The notes beneath the pieces were generated by a model. The model searched no databases, had not been told where the DNA came from, and was given only the letters and a program-made list of their open reading frames with translations. Positions 6,505-10,728 of a DNA stretch of 10,728 nt are shown here, piece after piece. The translations under genes and the position numbers were made by a program. This DNA comes from Planctomycetota bacterium (GTDB lineage: Bacteria; Planctomycetota; Phycisphaerae; Sedimentisphaerales; Anaerohalosphaeraceae), in assembly GCA_030637065.1 (NCBI GenBank), contig DAOVVQ010000121.1, positions 1 to 10,728 on the forward strand, written 5' to 3'. The first letter of the stretch is position 1; each line of letters starts with the position of its first letter.

Positions 6505-6513
6505 ATTACTCAA

Positions 6514-6604
6514 TGGGTGGCAGCGTGTTTGGCGAAGCCAAACCGATGGTGGGTACCACTGTGCATTCGACCATCGGTTTGCTGCGCAAACGCGCTGCCA
6601 CCCA
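6514..6604. repeat. 91-bp near-perfect palindromic element
   Basis: TGGGTGGCAGCGTGTTTG (6514-6531) matches inverted CAAACGCGCTGCCACCCA (6587-6604) with one mismatch. The inner arms ACCGATGGT (6542-6550) and ACCATCGGT (6570-6578) also pair. Each arm holds its own hairpin: GTTTGGCgaaGCCAAAC (6527-6543) and GTTTGCtgcGCAAAC (6577-6591). The whole can fold as one long stem or as a clover-like structure. It looks like a REP/BIME or miniature transposable element; no open reading frame is inside and no transposase is nearby. Confidence 0.8.
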
Positions 6605-6727
6605 GACGACAAACTTATTTTTGAATTTTGTTTTGTCATTTTGCATTTTAATCTTTGATTTTTTCTATTCTACCACGGCACAGCGTTTCTGGCACCGTTA
6701 TTTTATCCTTTTCCCGCTATCTTTCGC
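6605..6727. other. AT-rich spacer, no gene seen
   Basis: This stretch between the palindromic element and the 56-aa gene is rich in T-runs on the plus strand, with degenerate repeats of the type ATTTTG/TTTTGTC. I see no coding potential, RNA gene or clear promoter. It completes the roughly 310-bp gap between larB and the small gene. Confidence 0.5.
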
Positions 6728-6898
6728 TCAGAAGGATAACAGACACTGCCATATATACATATACCCGAGGGCATCGTTGTCTTTCCATACCTTGCGGACC
6801 AGTTCCCCGTCGCCTCGAATCTCGCCAAGCTCCTTCATCTTTTCCTGCCACGGAACACACACGCCCGGCGGACGCTTTTGTTCTTCCTGCTTAGCCAT
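6728..6898 (-). CDS. 56-residue protein of unknown function
   Basis: The product starts MAKQEEQKRPPGVCVPWQEK and ends GYMYIWQCLLSF. I recognise no family. It is soluble and charged in the middle (ELGEIRGDGELVRKVWKDND), with two cysteines about 40 residues apart and an aromatic, hydrophobic C-terminus. Support for a real gene: AGGAGA (6908-6903) sits at ideal distance from this ATG, the gene begins 27 nt after the URO-D stop on the same strand, and the composition looks like protein. An upstream in-frame ATG would add seven residues but would place the ribosome binding site inside the gene. It is probably co-transcribed with the URO-D-like gene and may serve the same pathway. Confidence 0.65.
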   Translation of the reverse strand: MAKQEEQKRPPGVCVPWQEKMKELGEIRGDGELVRKVWKDNDALGYMYIWQCLLSF

Positions 6899-6925
6899 CT
6901 TATCTCCTGTCAAAATCACCTGCCG

Positions 6926-8122
6926 TCAGTACACTCCATATTCCCGCGTAAACTCCGTCATGGCCCGGATATTCTCGACCTTCGCATCATTTTGAACGAT
7001 CGCGCTGGCGTCCATGATATACCCGCCGTCCTTTGCCACGCCGTCAATGATCTTCCTGCAAACCTGGCGAACCTCATCTTCCGTTCCGTAGCCCAACAGA
7101 TAATTCGGCACCCCACCGGACAAACAGAACTTATCTCCCAGCTTTTTGTGTACCTCGAAGATATCGGCATTGTCCACATGATAGACAATGCTCCCGTCCG
7201 CCAGTTCGGCAAACGAATCGAGATGATGATTCCAGTTGCCCTCGGCATAGAACAAAACCTGGTGCCCGGCCTTATTGATCTCCTGGATGATCGGCTTTAG
7301 CGTGGGCCAGTAAATTCGCTCGAAATGCTCATGCGAAACAAACGGCACACATCCGCGATGCATCCACAGCCCAACGGGAACGTTCTTATCCGGGTCGGCG
7401 CCGGAAAGTGCGACACTCGTCAAATGCGGCATCAGCGCCTCACACGCCGCCAAAACCTTATCCGGCCGCTCTAACAAATCCATACACAAACCGATATAAC
7501 CCCGCAGCTTATCACCCAGAATATCAAGCGGAGCCTTCAATATCCCCGCGATCGCGGAAACCGTCCCGCATTCATTCTTCAACCTCGCAATCTGCGGACC
7601 AAACGCCGTAAAATAGTTCATCATCGCCATCCCGCCCTTAAGGAACGACATATTATTGCGAAATGTGTTCGTCTCACCGGGCGCCACCGCGTCTGTGCTC
7701 ACCCGAGGCAGCCAAACATTGAACAGAAAACCCGTCGGGTCCGCGATCAGCGCATCATACTCGTCCGGCTGCATAAACGCCTTGCCCTCCGGAGGCTCGC
7801 GATACTGAAAACCCGTATCGACATCCAGATCGACACCCGGCACGGCATAATACTTAAGCCCAGCCGCCTGCGTTATCCCCGCCCAGACATAAACCATATT
7901 GGCAACCACCGCGTCCCAGTCGAAGTCAGCGGCACACTTAACCGCCGCCTCGAACGCCATGTTATAATCCTGCGTGACCTGCTGACAGTTGTACCCGGCA
8001 TACTTCGCCGTAAACTCCGCCACAAAAGGACGGATCGGTATCATGTCGGGCTTGCCGTTTCGCATCGCCGTCGTATATCGCTTCAGCCTTTCGCCGTACA
8101 ATGTCTCAGCGTCTTTCGCCAT
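6926..8122 (-). CDS. Uroporphyrinogen decarboxylase (URO-D) family protein, MtaA/CmuA-like
   Basis: 398 residues with a URO-D TIM-barrel pattern: an N-terminal RLKRYTTAMRNGKPDMIPIRPF (13-34), GLWMHRGCVPFVSHEHFERIYWP (251-273), VLFYAEGNWNHHLDSFAEL (289-307), YHVDNADIFEVHKKLGDKFCLSGGVPNYLL (314-343) and GGYIMDASAIVQNDAKVENIRAM (366-388). This arrangement is commoner in corrinoid methyltransferases (MtaA, CmuA) and uncharacterised relatives than in heme-pathway HemE. The zinc-binding HxC motif of MtaA is not evident; Glu294-His299-His300 lie at the matching place. Substrate unknown; methyl transfer is a family-based guess. AAAGGACG precedes the ATG. The gene is followed by a 56-aa gene 27 nt downstream and flanked on both sides by palindromic repeats. 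Confidence 0.85.
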   Translation of the reverse strand: MAKDAETLYGERLKRYTTAMRNGKPDMIPIRPFVAEFTAKYAGYNCQQVTQDYNMAFEAAVKCAADFDWDAVVANMVYVWAGITQAAGLKYYAVPGVDLDVDTGFQYREPPEGKAFMQPDEYDALIADPTGFLFNVWLPRVSTDAVAPGETNTFRNNMSFLKGGMAMMNYFTAFGPQIARLKNECGTVSAIAGILKAPLDILGDKLRGYIGLCMDLLERPDKVLAACEALMPHLTSVALSGADPDKNVPVGLWMHRGCVPFVSHEHFERIYWPTLKPIIQEINKAGHQVLFYAEGNWNHHLDSFAELADGSIVYHVDNADIFEVHKKLGDKFCLSGGVPNYLLGYGTEDEVRQVCRKIIDGVAKDGGYIMDASAIVQNDAKVENIRAMTEFTREYGVY

Positions 8123-8156
8123 CGTCCTTTTCCAATTTCAATTGTATTAGTTCATT

Positions 8157-8178
8157 GGTGCGAAATATCGCACCCTAC
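8157..8178. repeat. Small REP-like hairpin with CACCCTAC edge
   Basis: GGTGCGA (8157-8163) pairs with TCGCACC (8168-8174) around a 4-nt loop and ends in CACCCTAC (8171-8178), the same 8-mer found after the hairpin at 6484-6499. It lies between the low-GC propeller gene and the URO-D gene. On neither strand is it followed by a T-run, so it is more likely a dispersed repeat than a terminator. Confidence 0.55.
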
Positions 8179-8189
8179 AGGACTAAAAG

Positions 8190-9308
8190 TTAAGGAGACA
8201 ATATTTCTGGATAAATCCGCCGTTGATTAGAACCATCTGCTTCCATTGCCCAAATCGTTCTACCCTTCACAAAGAAAACTTTATTTGTCTTAGTGCCCCA
8301 TACAGGTGGTCTACTTGTAACTTCCGACCCTAATCTTTTGTACTGATCTCTCTCTATGTCAAAATCCCACATACCACCCTTTTCATCGATAGTTAAGATG
8401 CGATTGTCCGTAATCCATGTTGGCATCAGTGCGCATCTTTTGCTGGACAACTCTTTCTCATCGGAACCATCGGCTTTTAATAACCAAAGATTGCCTTCAA
8501 CTAAATCCGACGACTGCCAGAAAAAAAGGAGATTCCCCCCATTTGGGGAACAACTTAGAAAACGCGCACCCTTTTCCCAACCTTTTAGAGAATAAAGTTT
8601 TTCTTCTTTCCTGGTTTGAATATCCACTGACCAAACCTCTGTTAAATTTCCTCTTCTTACCAGGAAAAAAACTCTCTTACCTTCTTGTCCCCAATCCCAA
8701 CTAAGGGGATAGACCTCATTAATAGTTGTCAACTGTTCTTCCTGATTACTATCAATATTTGCCAGCCAGAGATTGGATAGAACGAACAGTTCTTTTGGTA
8801 GATCGTTCTTGCGTGTTGAATGAATATTCTTCATCATTCTGACAAAGCATATTTTGTTTCCATCAGGCAACCATTTCGCGGTAGAATCTTTATGATCACT
8901 GGTTGTTACTTCTTTATCTTCAAACGATTGGACATCTACTGTATGGATATGCATGGTCTTAGTTTCATTGTTAACAACGCCAAAAGCTATTTTTTTGCTA
9001 TCGGATGACCAGGCTAACGGACCGTTAAGGAACCCGGGAGTTTCTGTGATCTGTTGCAAATTTGACCCATCCATATTCATTATTTGTATTCTTGCCGTAA
9101 ATGTAGAGTCGGTTCTTTCCCACATTTCAAATGCAAGTTTTTCTCCGGAAGGAGACGGAGATAAGATTGTGGGAGCTATTAGCAAAAGATCTTTAGTGAC
9201 TGCTTCTTTAGCTATGAATGTAGTTGTTACAACAACTGTAGCTGTTACAACAAGAAATAATAAGATAAGTAAATATTTTTTTTGAGTTCCGAGTTTTTGC
9301 ATATACAT
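8190..9308 (-). CDS. Membrane-anchored TolB-like (PD40) beta-propeller protein
   Basis: 372 residues. An N-terminal hydrophobic segment (about 13-33, LLILLFLVVTATVVVTTTFI) after a basic start is a signal anchor or uncleaved signal peptide, so the rest probably lies outside the cytoplasmic membrane. The body carries about seven repeats of a propeller blade: SPSGEKLAFE, SSDSKKIAFG, LPDGNKICFV, GQEGKRVFFL, SPNGGNLLFF, TDNRILTID and TKTNKVFFV. PD40 signatures MDGSNLQQIT, ADGSDEKEL and ADGSNQRRI are visible. TolB-like propellers bind proteins or peptides; no partner is encoded nearby. Base composition is clearly lower in G+C than both neighbours (23 of 60 at 8641-8700 against 41 of 60 at 9541-9600), suggesting horizontal gain. 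RBS is weak (AGAGAAG); Met3 is an alternative start. Confidence 0.8.
   Translation of the reverse strand: MYMQKLGTQKKYLLILLFLVVTATVVVTTTFIAKEAVTKDLLLIAPTILSPSPSGEKLAFEMWERTDSTFTARIQIMNMDGSNLQQITETPGFLNGPLAWSSDSKKIAFGVVNNETKTMHIHTVDVQSFEDKEVTTSDHKDSTAKWLPDGNKICFVRMMKNIHSTRKNDLPKELFVLSNLWLANIDSNQEEQLTTINEVYPLSWDWGQEGKRVFFLVRRGNLTEVWSVDIQTRKEEKLYSLKGWEKGARFLSCSPNGGNLLFFWQSSDLVEGNLWLLKADGSDEKELSSKRCALMPTWITDNRILTIDEKGGMWDFDIERDQYKRLGSEVTSRPPVWGTKTNKVFFVKGRTIWAMEADGSNQRRIYPEILSP
9219..9254 (-). repeat. 18-bp tandem duplication inside the signal-anchor coding region
   Basis: TGTAGTTGTTACAACAAC (9219-9236) is followed directly by TGTAGCTGTTACAACAAG (9237-9254), 16 of 18 identical. In frame, the two copies encode six-residue units VVVTTT and LVVTAT in the membrane helix. 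The first copy also holds a palindrome, AGTTGTT/AACAACT (9222-9237). It looks like a recent duplication that lengthened the hydrophobic helix. Confidence 0.75.
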
Positions 9309-9365
9309 AAATTTCTTCTCTTATTATGGATCGATTGATCCTTCCATTGCCGCCGCCGGCTTTGC

Positions 9366-10430
9366 TTACGCCCGCGCCTTTGGCTCCAGGTTCATGTCCG
9401 CGAACTGGCCCGCCCTGAACTTATGATAAGCAAGCGAAGCGACCATCACCGCATTATCCGTACACAATGGCCTGGGCGCCACCAGCAGCTTTCTTCCCGA
9501 CTCTTCGCACATCCGGCCTAAGGCCTCCCGCAGCGCCGTATTCGCCGCCACTCCGCCGCCTAACAGCACCGTTGCCGCACCGATCTTATCTGCCGCCCGC
9601 CGCGTCTTAGCTGTGAGAACATCGATCACCGCCGCCTGAAAAGACGCCGCGATATCGGCGATCTCCTGACCGCTCATCGACGCGACCCGGTTCTCGCCCT
9701 TCATATTCTGACCGCGGCAGTAATAAAGAACCGCCGTCTTGATCCCGCTGAACGAAAAATCAAGCGAATCGCGATCCAGCATCGAACGCGGAAAATCTAT
9801 CGCCGAAGGGTCCCCATCCTTTGCGACCTTCTCGATACTCGGCCCGCCCGGATACGGAAGATTCAATATCGTCGCCACCTTATCAAACGCCTCACCGGCT
9901 GCATCGTCGATCGTCGAGCCCAACAACTCAAGCTCGAGCGCCGACTCGCAGTCATACAAACTCGTATGCCCGCCCGAAACAACCAGCGCCACAGCCGGAA
10001 GGTCAAGGCTCTCCTCAGCCAACATCGCCGATTGAAGATGTGCATGAACATGATTGACCGCGACAAGCGGCTTGCCCCACGCAAGAGCAAGGGCCTTCGC
10101 CGCCGTCACACCCACAATAAGAGCCACCACAAGCCCCGGCTGATTGGCGATCGCGATCGCATCTATCGAATCCCTGTCCGCCCCCGCCTCCTCGACCGCC
10201 TGCGCCACCACCGGATATATCCGCTCGATATGAGCCCGCGAAGCGATCTCCGGAACCACGCCGCCAAACCGCTCATGCAGCTTGTTCTGAGACGCCACCA
10301 CAGACGACAATATCCGCCGACCATCAGCGACAACCGCCGCAGCCGTCTCATCGCAGCTCGTCTCAATGCCCAATATCCTGATCTCTTTGCCCGCCAACGC
10401 CAATCCCGCCAATTCGCACAATCCCAACAC
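9366..10430 (-). CDS. tsaD: tRNA N6-adenosine threonylcarbamoyltransferase TsaD
   Basis: 354 residues of the Kae1/TsaD/Qri7 family. It transfers the threonylcarbamoyl group to A37 of ANN-decoding tRNAs, together with TsaB and TsaE, in the cytoplasm. Motifs: RILGIETSCDETAAAVV (18-34), GGVVPEIASRAHIERI (56-71), metal-binding NHVHAHL with His127 and His131, VVSGGHTSL (150-158), DDAAGEAFDKVA and the late LLGGGVAANTALREAL and CTDNAVMVA. The usual GPGLxGALLVG loop reads QPGLVVALIVG, a mild deviation. I kept the GTG at 10430 because AAGGGT (10440-10435) and a good promoter lie just before it; the family core starts at residue 18, so a TTG at codons 10 or 12 is possible. It is divergent from the RNase D-like gene. 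Confidence 0.95.
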   Translation of the reverse strand: MLGLCELAGLALAGKEIRILGIETSCDETAAAVVADGRRILSSVVASQNKLHERFGGVVPEIASRAHIERIYPVVAQAVEEAGADRDSIDAIAIANQPGLVVALIVGVTAAKALALAWGKPLVAVNHVHAHLQSAMLAEESLDLPAVALVVSGGHTSLYDCESALELELLGSTIDDAAGEAFDKVATILNLPYPGGPSIEKVAKDGDPSAIDFPRSMLDRDSLDFSFSGIKTAVLYYCRGQNMKGENRVASMSGQEIADIAASFQAAVIDVLTAKTRRAADKIGAATVLLGGGVAANTALREALGRMCEESGRKLLVAPRPLCTDNAVMVASLAYHKFRAGQFADMNLEPKARA

Positions 10431-10450
10431 TCATACCCTTCAATCGCCAT

Positions 10451-10479
10451 ATCTTAGCCCATACAGGCCGTTCTGTCAA
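10451..10479 (-). promoter_or_regulatory. Sigma70-type promoter for tsaD
   Basis: On the minus strand a perfect -35 TTGACA (10479-10474) and TAAGAT (10456-10451) are 17 bp apart. The expected start near 10444 gives a leader of about 14 nt that just contains the AAGGGT ribosome binding site of the GTG start. Confidence 0.75.
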
Positions 10480-10496
10480 TAAATTTGCCGCTGGGC

Positions 10497-10524
10497 TTGA
10501 CTTACGCCCCGAACCTGTGATAAT
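10497..10524 (+). promoter_or_regulatory. Sigma70-type promoter for the RNase D-like gene
   Basis: TTGACT (10497-10502) and GATAAT (10519-10524) are 16 bp apart, with TG one base before the -10 box (extended -10). ATAATA at 17 bp is an alternative. Its -35 lies 17 bp from the -35 of the divergent tsaD promoter, so the two share a short control region. Confidence 0.72.
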
Positions 10525-10530
10525 ACCCCT

Positions 10531-10647
10531 GCGATCATCCTGACAGGCGAAATCTGCCGATAATCGAAATTAATCCCTCAAAAGGGCCACGAACAAATCT
10601 GAACGGCGGAAAGGCTGCGAACCGATAGAGGAAAGGTTATTGACCAT
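10531..10647 (+). other. About 115-nt 5' leader of the RNase D-like gene
   Basis: From the expected transcription start to the likely start codon there is no gene. A short hairpin GGCGAAATCTGCC (10547-10559) and a purine-rich stretch (10616-10636, including GAGGAAAGG) are visible. I recognise no known RNA motif; the purine-rich end probably holds the ribosome binding site. Confidence 0.4.
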
Positions 10648-10728
10648 TTGACTTCTCAACCCAAGAACTCGTTCCTTTACATCGACACCGACGCCAGCGT
10701 CAGGGACCTCGTTGCAAAAATGAAACCC
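10648..10728 (+). CDS. N-terminal fragment, probable ribonuclease D-like 3'-5' exonuclease (runs off the window)
   Basis: Only 27 codons are present: LTSQPKNSFLYIDTDASVRD then LVAKMKP. The pattern FLYIDTDASVRDLVAKMK resembles the start of RNase D-type DEDD exonucleases, where a strand ending in I-D-T is followed by a helix and then the catalytic DTE, which lies beyond the edge. RNase D trims 3' ends of tRNA and other small RNAs, which would suit the divergent tRNA-modification gene tsaD. The start is not certain: no ATG is in frame. TTG at 10648 follows AAAGG with an 11-nt spacer; the rarer ATT at 10639 would fit GAGGA better. The frame is closed upstream by TGA. The assignment rests on a short fragment. 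Confidence 0.5.
   Translation, partial: MTSQPKNSFLYIDTDASVRDLVAKMKP

Noticed and set aside
8157..8178. Intrinsic terminator of the propeller gene
   Set aside because: The stem is not followed by a T-run on either strand.

Overview
The window looks like a piece of chromosome from a Planctomycetota-type bacterium, perhaps Phycisphaerae. This is inferred from the 23S rRNA fragment at the left edge, whose helix-89 loop reads CTTATCGCCTCC...GTTCATAGCGGCGAG where E. coli has CTGATACCGCCC...GTTCATATCGACGGCGG. The mix of a URO-D family protein, LarB and a large glycogen-synthase-like enzyme fits, but none of these proves the phylum.

Left part (1-1505, plus strand): a 23S rRNA fragment stops just before the peptidyl-transferase loop and gives way to hairpin-rich DNA. 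Then come three near-identical palindromic operator-like boxes spaced exactly 33 bp apart, followed by a two-gene cassette. The cassette encodes an XRE-type regulator (mobile mystery protein A family) and a Fic-domain protein (mobile mystery protein B family), overlapping by ATGA. A 94-bp palindromic REP/MITE-like element lies just downstream. The whole block reads as an acquired toxin-antitoxin-like module beside a broken rRNA gene.

Middle part (1549-6418, minus strand): a GT-B glycosyltransferase resembling glycogen/starch synthases has its own promoter, a roughly 260-nt leader and an intrinsic terminator. Upstream of it is an apparent operon: larB (nickel-pincer cofactor synthesis), nnrD (NAD(P)HX repair), a single-HKD phospholipase-D-like protein with a C-terminal cysteine cluster, and a small one-TM protein. 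larB and nnrD overlap in TAATG and the PLD gene starts 5 nt after nnrD. LarB and NnrD both act on nicotinamide or nicotinate dinucleotides.

Right part (6474-10728): palindromic repeats separate larB from a URO-D/MtaA-like gene and a 56-aa unknown protein that has a strong ribosome binding site. Next come a low-GC, probably acquired gene for a membrane-anchored TolB-like beta-propeller protein and then tsaD (tRNA t6A synthesis). tsaD is divergent from the start of a probable RNase D gene that runs off the right edge. Well-formed sigma70-type promoters for both lie back to back in the gap. No tRNA gene, CRISPR array, transposase or integrase was seen.
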